Source: an uncultured Alistipes sp. (GTDB lineage: Bacteria; Bacteroidota; Bacteroidia; Bacteroidales; Rikenellaceae). From it: 64,000 nucleotides of DNA. The position numbers and the translations under genes were made by a program. The first letter of the stretch is position 1; every line of letters begins with the position of its first letter. The notes below the pieces were generated by a model. It had not been told where the DNA came from. It saw only the letters and a list, made by a program, of their open reading frames with translations, and did not search any database. Shown piece by piece: positions 33,892 through 44,322 of this stretch. The stretch spans positions 1 to 64,000 of the forward strand of contig CANQGQ010000005.1 of the NCBI GenBank assembly GCA_947623305.1, given 5' to 3'.

Positions 33892-36213
33892 TCAGAACTT
33901 GACGGTTATGTTGGCCAGTACGTTCGTCGGTGCTTGCGGAAAGTAGAACGCATGGTCGGTTTGTTCCGTCCGGTCGCTGGTATCTGTATAGGCTTCCGAC
34001 CAGCCGTAGCCGTTGCTTTCGTATTCCGTATCGAACAGATTGTTGATCGTCAGGCCGATGCGGACGCTTTTGGCGGCCCGTGTGCGGAACGTATAACCCA
34101 AATTGAGATTCGTTACGCAATAGGCGTCGAGCTGCATAGCACTATTCTCGTAGTTAGTGAAATACTGTTTGCTGACGTATTGCGTGTGCAGGATGGCTTC
34201 GAATCCGCGATGGTGGAAATCGAGCAGCAGGGCGGCGATGGTTTTCGGTGAATAGGCGAGCCGGGTCGTGCCCATGGCAACCGTGTGATAACCGTATTCG
34301 CCCGCGACATCGCCCGATAATCCGTAGTCGACGACGCGGTGCAGGTAGTTTTCGATGCGGTTCTGCGAGAAGGTCGCGTTGGCGCTGGCCGTGAACCATC
34401 GGGCGACGCGCCACGATGCCGACAACTCGATGCCGCGGCGATAGCTGTCGGGAACGTTGTCGTTCAAGGCGTCGTACCCGTCGTTGATGCGGCCCGTCGG
34501 CACCAATTGGTCTTTGTACTTCATGTAGTAGAGGTTCACGCCCAACGACAGTTTCGGAGCCGTGTAGGTGTACCCCAATTCATAGTCGTAGAGCTTTTCG
34601 GAGGTGGGGTAGGTGTCGGCTTCGGCGAACAGGTAGCGGTCGGTGAAGTCGCTGCGCGTCGGTTCCTTTTGCGCAATAGCGAACGAGAAATAGAAGTTGT
34701 TGCGTTTGCCGAGCGCGTAGCTCAGACCGACGTGGGGATTGAAGAAATGATACTGTTTGTCGACGTCGATGGGTTGCATGCCCACCTGTTTCGAGACGTA
34801 ATTGTCGTTGACGCCCCACGCTTCGTAGCTCACGTAGCGGTATTGCAGATCGGCGAACAGACGCAGGCCGTTCGCAACCTGCCACGAGGCACGGGCGAAG
34901 AGGTTGGCATCCTGCTTGTCGACATCGTTGTCGTACCAGCGGCCGCCAATCTGCTCCGAAGCCAAGCCGTTCACCCAGTCGAGTTCGCCCCAGTGCGGAC
35001 AGGTGTAGTAGCTCCACGAACCGCCGAACGTCAGATCGAATCGTTCTACCGAGTAGTTGGCCGAGGCGTTGAGCCCGCCCAAATGGTTGCGCATCAGCTT
35101 TTCGCGGATCAAATCGGCTTTGACCTTCTCCCCGTTTGCATCGTAGGCGATGGCATCCGGAAATCCGTACTCCACGAGCTTCGAATCATCCTTGTACTGT
35201 TTGTGGTAGCCGTAGCCGTAGGTGTAAAAGGCCGTTGCGTTCAGCGTCCAGCGATCGTTCAGCCGCTGGGTCAGCAACAGCTGGTTGTTGATTTGCAGAT
35301 AGTTGTCCGTCTGGTCGTCGTAGTAATCCACCGTGGCGCGCTGCAGTTCGCCGTCTTCCATATAATAATAGGAGTGGGGGCCGTCGGACGTGTAGTATTG
35401 TCCGCTGTCATGGTAGCGGCGGCCGTTCAAGGCCATGTCCGCTTTCGTTACGCCGTTGTAGGTGAGATAGGTCTTCGCCTTTCCGCCGAACGAAACCAAT
35501 TTCAGCATGGTGTTACCCTTGTAGTAACCGGCCTGGAACAGATAGGATTTGAGGTCGGTCGAACCGCGGTCGATGTACCCGTCCGAACCGATGTGTGTCA
35601 GGCGTGCATCCAACGTCCAATGGCCGCCCAGCAGCCCCGACGAAATCCCGACAGCCTGCTTATTGGTGTTGTAGGAGCCGTAGGAGAGCGATGCCGTGCC
35701 GCGAAATTCGGTCGAAAGCGGTTCGGTCGTCATGCTGATGGCTCCGCCGAATGCCCCCGTGCCGTTGGTCGATACGCCGGCGCCGCGCTGCACCTGCATC
35801 GTGCCGACCGCCGAAATCAGGTCGGGCGTGTCGTACCAATACATCGCGTGGGAATCGGGATTGTTCAGCGAAACGCCGTTGATCGTAACGTTCAGTCGGG
35901 TCGCATCCGTACCGCGGAGCCGCATCGAGGTGCCACCGATCCCGATGCCGGTTTCGTTGGTGGCGATCATCGACGGCGTAAGAGCCAGCACCGACGGAAT
36001 GTCGTACCCGTAGCTGTTGCGGGCGATTTCGTCGCTCGTGAGGTTCGCATGGGCTACGGGGGTCGTAGCCGTCGCGCGCGTCGCGGTTACCTCGACCTCC
36101 TGCAAACGGATCATGCGCAGCGAATCGTCCGGAATACTTGGAACGTGCTGCGCCTTTGCGGCAGCTGCGCACAGCAGGACGGCCGCAAAACTCATCGAAA
36201 AATACCTTTTCAT
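33892..36213 (-). CDS. TonB-dependent receptor for thiamine
   Basis: A 773-residue outer membrane receptor: signal peptide (about 1-22, ending AKAQ), plug domain with LQEVEVTATRATATTPVAHA, RLRGTDATRLNVTINGVSLN and GAGVSTNGTGAFGGAISMTT, and a long beta-barrel ending NVLANITVKF with the terminal aromatic residue. Substrate is inferred from the TPP riboswitch at 36243-36342 directly upstream and from the PnuT gene downstream, so thiamine or a precursor. The N-terminal extension of SusC-type receptors is absent. Confidence 0.88.
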   Translation of the reverse strand: MKRYFSMSFAAVLLCAAAAKAQHVPSIPDDSLRMIRLQEVEVTATRATATTPVAHANLTSDEIARNSYGYDIPSVLALTPSMIATNETGIGIGGTSMRLRGTDATRLNVTINGVSLNNPDSHAMYWYDTPDLISAVGTMQVQRGAGVSTNGTGAFGGAISMTTEPLSTEFRGTASLSYGSYNTNKQAVGISSGLLGGHWTLDARLTHIGSDGYIDRGSTDLKSYLFQAGYYKGNTMLKLVSFGGKAKTYLTYNGVTKADMALNGRRYHDSGQYYTSDGPHSYYYMEDGELQRATVDYYDDQTDNYLQINNQLLLTQRLNDRWTLNATAFYTYGYGYHKQYKDDSKLVEYGFPDAIAYDANGEKVKADLIREKLMRNHLGGLNASANYSVERFDLTFGGSWSYYTCPHWGELDWVNGLASEQIGGRWYDNDVDKQDANLFARASWQVANGLRLFADLQYRYVSYEAWGVNDNYVSKQVGMQPIDVDKQYHFFNPHVGLSYALGKRNNFYFSFAIAQKEPTRSDFTDRYLFAEADTYPTSEKLYDYELGYTYTAPKLSLGVNLYYMKYKDQLVPTGRINDGYDALNDNVPDSYRRGIELSASWRVARWFTASANATFSQNRIENYLHRVVDYGLSGDVAGEYGYHTVAMGTTRLAYSPKTIAALLLDFHHRGFEAILHTQYVSKQYFTNYENSAMQLDAYCVTNLNLGYTFRTRAAKSVRIGLTINNLFDTEYESNGYGWSEAYTDTSDRTEQTDHAFYFPQAPTNVLANITVKF

Positions 36214-36242
36214 ACTTGCTTTAATTTTAAGTTAAAGACTGA

Positions 36243-36342
36243 AAAGGGGTATGTGTTGTCGATTATGCGTTCCCGGTCTCGGCATTATCCGTGTCCGGTT
36301 CAATGGGTATAATCTCAGCCCGCGCTGCGGCGAGCACCCCTT
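36243..36342 (-). promoter_or_regulatory. TPP riboswitch (THI element)
   Basis: Read on the minus strand, the element begins GGGGTGC and closes with ACCCCTTTT. The conserved thi-box parts are present: CTGAGA followed by ATACCC, GAACC, then GATAATGCC and GGAA. It lies 30 bases upstream of the receptor ATG (36213), so it likely controls the receptor and PnuT, turning them down when thiamine pyrophosphate is plentiful. Confidence 0.9.
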
Positions 36343-36353
36343 AAAGAATCTGC

Positions 36354-36361
36354 GGCAAAGG
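36354..36361 (-). promoter_or_regulatory. Promoter -7 box for the thiamine operon
   Basis: Minus strand TACCTTTG fits the Bacteroidota consensus TAnnTTTG. It is located just before the TPP riboswitch, between it and the xylA terminator. Confidence 0.6.
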
Positions 36362-36367
36362 TAAAAC

Positions 36368-36402
36368 AAAAGGCGGAAAGTACCAACGCTTTCCGCCTTT
36401 TT
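36368..36402 (-). terminator. Terminator after xylA
   Basis: AAAAGGCGGAAAG pairs with CTTTCCGCCTTTT, a 13-base perfect stem with an eight-base loop, directly after the xylA stop at 36427. T-runs on both sides allow termination in either direction. Confidence 0.85.
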
Positions 36403-36426
36403 CTGTTATCGGCATATCGAACCGAC

Positions 36427-37740
36427 TTATATATACATGTTTACGATCGCTTCGTAGAGCTCCTGCTTGCCGCTGTGCTGGGCCGGTTCGTGGTTGCGGG
36501 CGTATTCGGCTACCTGCTCCAGCGTCAGCTTGCCCTCTTCGAAGCGTTTGCCCTCGCCTGCGTCGTAGGAGGCGTAGCGTTCCGACAGCATTTTGCAGTA
36601 AGGCGAGTTCTCCAAAATGTCGGCGGCGATCAGCAGCGCACGTGCCATGACGTCCATCGCTGCGATGTGGGCGATGAACAGGTCTTCGGGATCGGTCGAG
36701 TTGCGTCGGGTCTTGGCATCGAAATTCGTGCCGCCGCCTTGCAGTCCGCCGCCGCGAACGATGACCATCATGGCCTGCACCATTTCATAGAGGTCGATGG
36801 GGAACTGGTCGGTGTCCCAGCCGTTCTGGTAGTCGCCGCGATTGGCGTCGATGGAGCCGAGCATACCGGCATCGACGGCGCATTGCAGTTCGTGTTCGAA
36901 CGTATGGCCAGCCAGCGTTGCGTGGTTCACTTCGATATTGACCTTGAAATCCTTGTCCAGTCCGTGCGCGCGCAGGAACCCGATGACGGTCTCCGTATCG
37001 ACGTCGTATTGATGCTTCATCGGTTCCATCGGCTTCGGCTCGATCAGGAACGTGCCTTTGAATCCTTTGCTGCGGGCATAGTCGCGGGCCATGCGCAACA
37101 TGGTGGCCATGTGCTCTTTTTCGCGTTTCATGTCGGTGTTCAGCAACGACATGTACCCTTCGCGGCCGCCCCAGAACACGTAACAGTCGCCGCCCAGCTC
37201 GATGGTCGCGTCGATGGCGTTCTTGATCTGGAGCATGGCGCGAGCCGCCGTATCGTAGTCCGGATTGGTCGATGCACCGTTCATGTAGCGGGCATGGCCG
37301 AATACGTTGGCCGTACCCCACAGCAGTTTGATGCCGGTTTCGGCCTGCTTCTGTTTGGCATAGGCGACGATCTCTTTCAGATTTCGCTCGTATTCCTGCG
37401 GCGTCGCGGCTTCATCGACCAAATCGACATCGTGGAAGCAGTAGTATTCGATGCCCATCTTCTGCATGAACTCGAATCCGGCATCCATCTTGGCTTTGGC
37501 CCGTTCGATGGGGTCGGCCGCCGTGTTCCACGGAAATTTTTTCGTGCCGCCGCCGAACTGGTCGCCGCCTTCGGCGCAAAGCGTATGCCACCACGCCATC
37601 GAAAAACGGAACCACTCTTTCATCTTGCGGCCTTTCACGACCTTCTCGGGATCGTAGTAGTGGAATGCCATCGGATTTTTCGACGAGGCACCTTCGAACG
37701 GAATTTTGCCCACTTCGGGGAAATAGATTTTTGCAGCCAT
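36427..37740 (-). CDS. xylA: Xylose isomerase
   Basis: A 437-residue enzyme that turns D-xylose into D-xylulose. Family segments are clear: [32 protein letters not shown] with the catalytic histidine, [20 protein letters not shown] with a metal-binding glutamate, and [20 protein letters not shown] with further ligands, then SIDANRGD. Length is normal. Lies 22 bases after xylulokinase in the same operon. Confidence 0.97.
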   Translation of the reverse strand: MAAKIYFPEVGKIPFEGASSKNPMAFHYYDPEKVVKGRKMKEWFRFSMAWWHTLCAEGGDQFGGGTKKFPWNTAADPIERAKAKMDAGFEFMQKMGIEYYCFHDVDLVDEAATPQEYERNLKEIVAYAKQKQAETGIKLLWGTANVFGHARYMNGASTNPDYDTAARAMLQIKNAIDATIELGGDCYVFWGGREGYMSLLNTDMKREKEHMATMLRMARDYARSKGFKGTFLIEPKPMEPMKHQYDVDTETVIGFLRAHGLDKDFKVNIEVNHATLAGHTFEHELQCAVDAGMLGSIDANRGDYQNGWDTDQFPIDLYEMVQAMMVIVRGGGLQGGGTNFDAKTRRNSTDPEDLFIAHIAAMDVMARALLIAADILENSPYCKMLSERYASYDAGEGKRFEEGKLTLEQVAEYARNHEPAQHSGKQELYEAIVNMYI

Positions 37741-37762
37741 TTTATTAAGTGATGATTTAGGA

Positions 37763-39247
37763 TTATTGGTTCAGTTTCGAATCGACTTCGCGGCACCAGG
37801 CCGCATAGCCTGCCTCCAAGGCTTCGCGGTCGGCCTCGACGGGTTCCACAATCTCCAGCCGGCGCAGCGAGGCGAAAGCCTCTTCGCGCGATCGGTAGAA
37901 TCCTGCCCCTAATGCGGCCCCGCGCGCAGCGCCCAGGGCTCCGTCCGTGTTGAACAGCTCGATACGGGCGCCGGTCAGCGTCGCTAACGTGCGGCGGAAG
38001 AGCGGCGAGAGGAACAGATTGGCCTTGCCGGCCCGGATGACGTCTGGTTTCAGCCCCATTCCGCGCATGATGTCGATGCCGTAGCGGAACGAGTAGGCGA
38101 TGCCTTCCTGGGCGGCCCGCAGGATGTGGGCCGTCGTGTGGCGATTCAGGTCGATGCCGACGATCGCGGCCCCCGTCGTGCGGTTTTCGAGCACGCGCTC
38201 GGCCCCATTGCCGAAGGGCAGCACCAACAGTCCCTCCGATCCGGCCGGAATGCTCGCTGCGAGGTCGTTCATTCGGGCGTAATCGGCTGTTTGCTGGACG
38301 ATGTTGCGCCGAATCCAGGAGTTCATGATGCCCGTGCCGTTGATGCAGAGCAGGATGCCGTAGTGCGGCGCTTCGGGCCGGTGATTGACGTGCACGAACG
38401 TGTTGACACGCGACAGCGGATCGGCTTTCGGCGTATCGACGACCCCGTAAACCACGCCGCTCGTTCCGCCGGTCGCCGCGATTTCTCCGGCTTCCAGGAC
38501 ATTGAGCGAAAAGGCGTTGTTCGGCTGGTCTCCGGCCCGATAGGAGATGGGTGTGTCGGCGGGTATGCCGAGCGCTTGCTCCGTTGCTTTGTCCGTGCGG
38601 GCCTGGATGCCGATGGAGACGCCTGCTTCGGGAATAATCGCGTGCGGAATGCCGTAGTAATCGGCGATGAAATCGGCGCGGCGCTCCTCTTTGAAGTCCC
38701 AGAGTATCTGTTCCGAAAGGCCGCTGATCGTGGTCGACCTTTCGCCCGAAAGCCGGTAAGCGATGTAGTCGCCCGGCAACATGAACCGGTCGATTTTTTC
38801 GAAGATTTCCGGTTCGTTGCGTTTCACCCACGCTAATTTCGATGCCGTGAAATTCCCGGGCGAGTTGAGCGTATGGGTCAGACAATAGTCGCGCCCGATC
38901 GCCTCCAAGGCTTCGGCGCCGATGCCGACGGCTCGCGAATCGCACCAGATGATGGCCTTGCGCAGGGGCTTTCCGCTTCGGTCGAGCAGTGTCAATCCAT
39001 GCATCTGGTAGGTGATACCGATGGATACCACTTCGTGCATGGGATGATCGGCGGCGATTCGGCGGATGCCCTCGCAGGCATAATACCACCAGGTTTCGGG
39101 GTCTTGTTCCGCCCAACCCGTACGGGGCGCGTCGATGCGCATTTCGGATTGCGGATTGGTCGATGAAGCGACGCATTCGCCCGTCTCGATGTCCAACAAC
39201 GAAACCTTGACGGACGATGAGCCGACGTCGATACCTAAGGATTTCAT
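37763..39247 (-). CDS. xylB: Xylulokinase
   Basis: A 494-residue FGGY-family sugar kinase. It starts [20 protein letters not shown], with the phosphate-binding loop, and later shows [20 protein letters not shown] and [12 protein letters not shown]. It phosphorylates D-xylulose before the pentose phosphate pathway. First gene of the xylBA operon; the promoter is seen upstream. Substrate choice rests on its coupling to xylA. Confidence 0.94.
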   Translation of the reverse strand: MKSLGIDVGSSSVKVSLLDIETGECVASSTNPQSEMRIDAPRTGWAEQDPETWWYYACEGIRRIAADHPMHEVVSIGITYQMHGLTLLDRSGKPLRKAIIWCDSRAVGIGAEALEAIGRDYCLTHTLNSPGNFTASKLAWVKRNEPEIFEKIDRFMLPGDYIAYRLSGERSTTISGLSEQILWDFKEERRADFIADYYGIPHAIIPEAGVSIGIQARTDKATEQALGIPADTPISYRAGDQPNNAFSLNVLEAGEIAATGGTSGVVYGVVDTPKADPLSRVNTFVHVNHRPEAPHYGILLCINGTGIMNSWIRRNIVQQTADYARMNDLAASIPAGSEGLLVLPFGNGAERVLENRTTGAAIVGIDLNRHTTAHILRAAQEGIAYSFRYGIDIMRGMGLKPDVIRAGKANLFLSPLFRRTLATLTGARIELFNTDGALGAARGAALGAGFYRSREEAFASLRRLEIVEPVEADREALEAGYAAWCREVDSKLNQ

Positions 39248-39268
39248 GCTTTTTCGGTTTGAATCAGG

Positions 39269-39300
39269 TAAAAATAACGATTTTTTCGCGATCGGCCAAA
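39269..39300 (-). promoter_or_regulatory. Promoter of xylBA
   Basis: On the minus strand TTTG (39297-39300) is followed after 20 bases by TATTTTTA (39269-39276), about 22 bases before the xylB ATG. Spacing matches the -33/-7 architecture; the -7 box is imperfect (final A for G). Confidence 0.55.
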
Positions 39301-39411
39301 CTTTCTGCTCGATAATAGCTTCGAATCTTTTTGTTACGAAAAAAGCGAGGGGTTCACGGGAATCGAAACCTTCGCTTTTATCCGAAAACGGCGGATGCCT
39401 TACTTAACTTG

Positions 39412-40467
39412 TTAATACGTTCCGAATCGGAAAACGATCTTCTGGCAATACCGTTCGCCCGGATGGAGCAGGGGCGACGGAAATTCCGGCCGGTTGACGG
39501 CATCGGGGAAATTCTGGCATTCGATGGCGACGCCGTTATGATCGGCATAGCGGCCGCCCGATTTGGTTTCGGGACAGCCTCCGGCCAGCCAGTTGCCGGT
39601 GTAGATCATCACGGAGGGTTGCGAGGAGAGAATCTGCACCGTGCGGCCCGATTTCGGATCGCGCAGTTCGCCTACTTCGCCCAAGATGTTCGGTTTCCAG
39701 CCGTCGATGGCGAACGGATGGTCATATCCGCGGAAGTCGCGGATGTGGTTGAATTCGGCGTCGATCCCCTCGCGCAACGGTCGGAAGGTTCGGAAATCCT
39801 GCGGTGTGCCGGCCACGTCGAGCAGCTTGCCCGTCGGAATCTGGTACGCATCCATCTCCGGCACTTGCGAGCAGTTGAGCCGCAACTCCTGGTCGAGCAC
39901 CGAGCCGCTCGCCTCGCCTGCCAGATTGAAATAGATGTGGTTGGTCATGTTGACGATCGTCGTGCGGTCAGTCTGCGCCACGTAGGTGATTTCGAATGAA
40001 TTTTCGTCATCGAAATCGAACACGGCTTCGACTTGCAGTTCGCCCGGGTACCCCTGGTCGCCGTCGTCCGAAGTCAGGGCCATGACGATCCGGTTGGTCT
40101 CCACGCGGCTCTCCCAGACACGGTTGGCGAAGTTTTTCGTGCCTCCGTGCAGATGGTTGCGCCCGTTGTTGATCTCCAATGAATAGGCTTCGCCGTCGAT
40201 GGTCATGCGGCCCAGGGCGATGCGGTTGGCGCAACGGCCCACGCTCTTGCCCATCGCCGCGCCGTCGAAAAAGTAGCCTTCGGGATGTTTGTAGCCCAGA
40301 ACGACGTCGGCCATACGGCCTTCGCGATCGGGCATCGTCGCTCCGACGACCGTCGCGCCGAAATTCGAAACCCGCACTTCCGCACCATGCGCATTGCGCA
40401 GGGTATAGAGGATGATGGCTTCGCCCTCGGGCGTCATGCCCCATACCTGTTGTTCGATTGTAATCAT
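39412..40467 (-). CDS. galM: Aldose 1-epimerase (mutarotase)
   Basis: A 351-residue mutarotase interconverting sugar anomers. Signatures: RVSNFGATVVGATMPDREGR, GRCANRIALGRMTIDGEAYS, NNGRNHLHGGTKNFANRVWE, the catalytic histidine region NMTNHIYFNLAGEASGSVLD and the acid/base glutamate in GVAIECQNFPDAVN. The ATG at 40467 is two bases after the gltX stop; upstream reading in frame runs through gltX and is not used. The placement beside xylose genes suggests sugar use, though co-transcription is with gltX. Confidence 0.93.
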   Translation of the reverse strand: MITIEQQVWGMTPEGEAIILYTLRNAHGAEVRVSNFGATVVGATMPDREGRMADVVLGYKHPEGYFFDGAAMGKSVGRCANRIALGRMTIDGEAYSLEINNGRNHLHGGTKNFANRVWESRVETNRIVMALTSDDGDQGYPGELQVEAVFDFDDENSFEITYVAQTDRTTIVNMTNHIYFNLAGEASGSVLDQELRLNCSQVPEMDAYQIPTGKLLDVAGTPQDFRTFRPLREGIDAEFNHIRDFRGYDHPFAIDGWKPNILGEVGELRDPKSGRTVQILSSQPSVMIYTGNWLAGGCPETKSGGRYADHNGVAIECQNFPDAVNRPEFPSPLLHPGERYCQKIVFRFGTY

Positions 40468-40469
40468 AG

Positions 40470-42005
40470 TTATTCTGCCGGTTTTAAGGTATTCAACAGA
40501 TGGTCGATGCGCCGCAGGCACTCCTCCTTGCCGAGGAACGACGTTACGTCGTACATGCCCGGGCCCTTGCCTGCGCCGACCAGTGCCAGCCGCAGCGTGT
40601 TCATAACCTGCCCCATGCCGTACCCCTTCTCCTCGATCCAGGCGTGTACGACCTGTTCGGTGTGTTCCAACGAGAAGTCGTCGATGGCGGCCAGCACGTC
40701 GCGCAACGCCCGCAGAATGGCCGGATTGTCGCCTTTCCAATACTTTTTGACCTGCTTTTCTTCGTAAGTTTCGGGCGCGATGAAGAAGAACGAGGTCAGC
40801 TCCCACAGATCGGTGATGAAGGTCGCCCGTTCTTTCATGATGCCGGCCACGTGGCCCGCAATGGCGTCCGATACCTCGATTCCGTGTTCCCGCAGGATGG
40901 GCTGATAGAGCGCGGCCAGTTCCGCTTCGGTCTTGTGGTGCATGTATTGTGCATTGAACCACTTCGCCTTGTCGGGTTGAAAACGGGCGCCCGATTTCGA
41001 GACGCGCTCCAACGAAAATTGCTCGATCAACTCCGGCATCGTGAACAACTCCTGCTCGGTGCCCGGGTTCCAGCCCAGCAGTGCGAGCATGTTGATAAAT
41101 GCCTCGGGGAAATAGCCGTCTTCGCGATAGCCGTGGGCCGTTTCGCCCGTAGTCGGCGATTTCCAGAAAAGCGGGAATACGGGGAATCCCATCTTGTCGC
41201 CGTCGCGTTTGGAGAGTTTGCCGCCGCCCGTAGGCTTCAGCAGCAGGGGCAGATGGGCGAACGCCGGTCGGGTCTCCTGCCAACCGAAAGCCTCGTAGAG
41301 CAGATAGTGCAGGGGCAGAGACGGCAGCCACTCTTCGCCGCGAATGACGTGCGAAATCTCCATCAGGTGATCATCGACGATATTGGCGAGGTGATAGGTC
41401 GGCAGTGCATCCGCCGATTTGTAGAGCACTTTGTCGTCGAGCGTCGAGGTGTTGACCTCCACATGGCCGCGGATCAGATCGTCCATTTCGACCCGTCGGT
41501 TTTCGGGCATCTTGAAGCGGATCACCCATTGATCGCCGCGTTCGATGCGCGCTTTCACCTCATCGGCCGGCAGCGAGAGCGACGTGGCGAGCTGTTCGCG
41601 TACAGTATAATTGTAAGCGAATGTTTCGCCGCGGCTTTCGTACTCCTTGCGCAGGGCTTCGAGTTCTTCGGCCGAGTCGAATGCATAATAGGCCCATCCG
41701 GCATCGACCAACTGCAACGCATATTTGAGGTAAATCTCGCGGCGTTCGCTTTGCCGGTAGGGGGCATGGGGCCCGCCGACTCCGACACCTTCGTCGATTT
41801 CGATGCCGCACCATGCGAGCGATTCCAGGATATAGGCTTCAGCGCCGGGAACGAACCGTTGCGAATCGGTGTCTTCGATCCGCAGAATCATCTGTCCGCC
41901 GTGCTGCCGGGCGAAAAGGTAGTTATAAAGTGCCGTGCGGACGCCCCCGATGTGCAGAGGGCCGGTAGGACTGGGTGCGAAGCGCACCCGAACAGGTCGA
42001 TTCAT
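40470..42005 (-). CDS. gltX: Glutamyl-tRNA synthetase
   Basis: A 511-residue class I synthetase. The HIGH motif appears as PLHIGG near residue 17, with [20 protein letters not shown] and IEDTD following, and the KMSKS loop as [11 protein letters not shown] near 265. It charges tRNA-Glu. Length and order of motifs are complete. The gene is followed two bases later by galM. Downstream of the SIMPL gene, with 246 bases between. Confidence 0.97.
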   Translation of the reverse strand: MNRPVRVRFAPSPTGPLHIGGVRTALYNYLFARQHGGQMILRIEDTDSQRFVPGAEAYILESLAWCGIEIDEGVGVGGPHAPYRQSERREIYLKYALQLVDAGWAYYAFDSAEELEALRKEYESRGETFAYNYTVREQLATSLSLPADEVKARIERGDQWVIRFKMPENRRVEMDDLIRGHVEVNTSTLDDKVLYKSADALPTYHLANIVDDHLMEISHVIRGEEWLPSLPLHYLLYEAFGWQETRPAFAHLPLLLKPTGGGKLSKRDGDKMGFPVFPLFWKSPTTGETAHGYREDGYFPEAFINMLALLGWNPGTEQELFTMPELIEQFSLERVSKSGARFQPDKAKWFNAQYMHHKTEAELAALYQPILREHGIEVSDAIAGHVAGIMKERATFITDLWELTSFFFIAPETYEEKQVKKYWKGDNPAILRALRDVLAAIDDFSLEHTEQVVHAWIEEKGYGMGQVMNTLRLALVGAGKGPGMYDVTSFLGKEECLRRIDHLLNTLKPAE

Positions 42006-42251
42006 TTATTTATTAGCTGTTATATTTATATTGCGATTTCGGAACAAAAGGCGATTAGATACAATTTTACACGAGCGGTATTTCAAAACCGTAGAACCTT
42101 GCGGGTTCCGACCGAAGTCCCCGCCAAGGCAGGGGTTTGGGGGTGGGTCAAATCTGTAAACGCGGCTTCGCCGCGATTGGCACAACCGACAGCAATGTAA
42201 ATACATTCGCTAACTTGATTCGGTGTAAAATCGTATATAGTTACCAAAATT

Positions 42252-42980
42252 TTACTTCAGCCGATATTCGATCCGCATGGTGATGCGGGCCTTCTTCGTG
42301 CGGCTCGACGTGTTGAACGAACCGCCGGCGGAGAACTCCTCGTTGGAATTGGCTCCCGTAATCTGGAATACCCCCATGCGGGCCGATGCGACACGACCGA
42401 TCTTGGTGCCGGCGTTGTCGGCGATTTTTTCGGCACGGGTTCGGGCATCGGCCGATGCCGTTTCGATCAGACCCATTTTCACATCGTCGAGCTTCGTGTA
42501 GTAGTAATCGGGTGCGTAGGCCTCGATCGAGACGCCCTGGGCGATCAGCGACGAAATTTCGCGCGAGACGACCTCGACCTTTTCCACATCGGTCGATTCC
42601 ACGGTGAACCGTTGACGCAGCATGTAGCCCGTGAACCGTTGTCCGGCCCAGTTGCCGTTGGGGCCGTAAACCGATTCGTATTGTTTGTCCACATTGACGA
42701 ATTCGAAGACCACGGCGTCGGCGGGAATCCCTTTGTCCTTAAGGTATTTTTGCACCTTTTGTTTGTTGGCTTCGAGTTGGGTGTAGCCGGCGGCCACGCT
42801 TTGCGACTCGGCCGTGAGGGCGCCCGACCAGACGATCAGGTCGGATACGAATTCCGTTTCACCGAGCCCCGTAACGACGATGGTGTCCTGCGAACGGTAT
42901 TTGTAGGTGTAGGCGCGTCCCAATACGACGGCGCAGAGGATGGCCGCAAGAGCCAGAACAAGATATTTACCGTTTTTCAT
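42252..42980 (-). CDS. SIMPL-domain (DUF541) protein
   Basis: A 242-residue exported or membrane-tethered protein with an N-terminal hydrophobic helix (about 7-23). The SIMPL domain shows IVVTGLGETEFVSDLIVWSG, the helical KVQKYLKDKGIPADAV and the late RAEKIADNAGTKIGRVASAR. Family members sit in the envelope, and their function is not settled. Separate unit; about 125 non-coding bases lie upstream towards ychF. Confidence 0.87.
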   Translation of the reverse strand: MKNGKYLVLALAAILCAVVLGRAYTYKYRSQDTIVVTGLGETEFVSDLIVWSGALTAESQSVAAGYTQLEANKQKVQKYLKDKGIPADAVVFEFVNVDKQYESVYGPNGNWAGQRFTGYMLRQRFTVESTDVEKVEVVSREISSLIAQGVSIEAYAPDYYYTKLDDVKMGLIETASADARTRAEKIADNAGTKIGRVASARMGVFQITGANSNEEFSAGGSFNTSSRTKKARITMRIEYRLK

Positions 42981-43107
42981 ACCGATATGTTTTATTAATT
43001 AAGTCGTTTTGCTTTATTTTGGTTGCGGGTGGAAAGCGATCATCGGTTGCGGCCTGCGATTCCGAGAAAGTCGGCATGGGTCGCTGGCAATGCCGCGCAC
43101 CGGCCAT

Positions 43108-44208
43108 TCAGACGTTGAACAAGAAGTGCATGATGTCGCCGTCCTGCACGACGTATTCTTTGCCTTCGATCCCGATTTTGCCCGCATCGCGGCAGGCCTT
43201 TTCCGAACCGAGCGTCGTGTAATCGTCGTATTTGATCACTTCAGCCCGGATGAATCCCTTTTCGAAGTCGGTATGGATGATACCGGCGGTCTGCGGTGCC
43301 TTCATGCCGCGGATGTAGGTCCATGCGCGGGTCTCGTCGGGGCCCGTCGTGAAGAACGTCTCGAGGTTGAGCAATTTGTAGGCCGATTTGATCAGACGGG
43401 CGACGCCGGATTCCTGCAAACCGAGGTCTTCGAGAAACAATTGGCGCTCTTCGTAGTTGTCGAGTTCGGCGATGTCCGCCTCGGTGGCTGCCGCGACGAT
43501 CAGCATTTCCGCCTTTTCATTCGCGATGGCGGCCTTGACCGCTTCGGTGTAGGCATTGCCCGTTACGGCGCTTTTCTCATCGACGTTGCAGACATAGAGC
43601 ACCGGTTTGTCGGTCAGCAGGTTGAGATCGGCGACCAGTTTTTTGTCCTCTTTTTCCAACTCGATCGTGCGCGCGCTCGAACCCTGTTCCAAAGCCGACT
43701 TATATTGCAGAAGCAATTCGACTGCGCGTTTCGCATTTTTGTCGCCGCCCGAAGTGGCTTGTTTCTGGGTCTTGGCGAGCCTGTTTTCTACGGTCTCCAA
43801 GTCTTTGAGCTGCAATTCGGTGTCGATGATGCCCTTGTCGCGTACGGGGTCGATGGAGCCGTCGACATGGGTGATGTTGTTGTTGTCGAAGCAGCGGAGT
43901 ACGTGGATGATCGCGTTCGTGTTTCGGATATTGCCGAGAAATTTGTTGCCCAATCCTTCGCCTTTCGAGGCGCCTTTGACCAGGCCGGCGATATCGACGA
44001 TCTCGATGGTCGTCGGGACGACGCGTTTGGGGTTGTCTATTTCAGCCAGCTTTACTAAACGCTGGTCGGGCACGGTGATGACGCCCACGTTGGGTTCGAT
44101 GGTGCAGAACGGAAAATTGGCCGCCTGCGCCTTTGCATTGGACAGGCAGTTGAATAACGTCGACTTTCCTACGTTGGGAAGGCCTACGATGCCGCATTGT
44201 AATGCCAT
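43108..44208 (-). CDS. ychF: Redox-regulated ATPase/GTPase YchF
   Basis: A 366-residue Obg-like protein. P-loop GIVGLPNVGKSTLFNCLSNA at residues 7-26, ANFPFCTIEPNVGVI, DIAGLVKGASKGEGLGNKFL and the C-terminal TGS-like domain with AWTYIRGMKAPQTAGIIHTD and DIMHFLFNV. In this family the NKxD motif is altered so ATP is used. Ribosome-associated stress role known for homologues. Monocistronic by spacing. Confidence 0.96.
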   Translation of the reverse strand: MALQCGIVGLPNVGKSTLFNCLSNAKAQAANFPFCTIEPNVGVITVPDQRLVKLAEIDNPKRVVPTTIEIVDIAGLVKGASKGEGLGNKFLGNIRNTNAIIHVLRCFDNNNITHVDGSIDPVRDKGIIDTELQLKDLETVENRLAKTQKQATSGGDKNAKRAVELLLQYKSALEQGSSARTIELEKEDKKLVADLNLLTDKPVLYVCNVDEKSAVTGNAYTEAVKAAIANEKAEMLIVAAATEADIAELDNYEERQLFLEDLGLQESGVARLIKSAYKLLNLETFFTTGPDETRAWTYIRGMKAPQTAGIIHTDFEKGFIRAEVIKYDDYTTLGSEKACRDAGKIGIEGKEYVVQDGDIMHFLFNV

Positions 44209-44291
44209 AGATCGGTTGTTTCTGTTTATTTAGCGGAACAAAGATAGTGCAAGCCGGTCGCAAAACCAAGTGCGGTATGGAAAATAATTAC

Positions 44292-44299
44292 TATATTTG
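44292..44299 (+). promoter_or_regulatory. Promoter -7 box before the acidic unknown protein
   Basis: TATATTTG matches TAnnTTTG exactly and places transcription start near 44306. This favours the ATG at 44323 over the GTG at 44299 inside the box. Confidence 0.6.
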
Positions 44300-44322
44300 T
44301 GGAGAAATTTTCGTGCGGAAAG

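Noticed and set aside
34339..36312. 657-codon frame antisense to the thiamine receptor
   Set aside because: Complementary-strand shadow of a GC-rich gene; it has hydrophobic valine/arginine runs without family motifs and covers the riboswitch.
42100..42180. Possible intergenic repeat (CCCCGCCAAGGCAGGGG and CGCGGCTTCGCCGCG hairpins)
   Set aside because: Both are short, have no T-run and no clear second copy in the window; they may weakly end the SIMPL gene but are not supported enough to list.
40500..42200. 566-codon frame antisense to gltX
   Set aside because: gltX has both synthetase motifs; the antisense frame has none.
44299..44322. GTG start for the acidic unknown protein
   Set aside because: The GTG lies inside the -7 promoter box, so it would be upstream of the transcript start.
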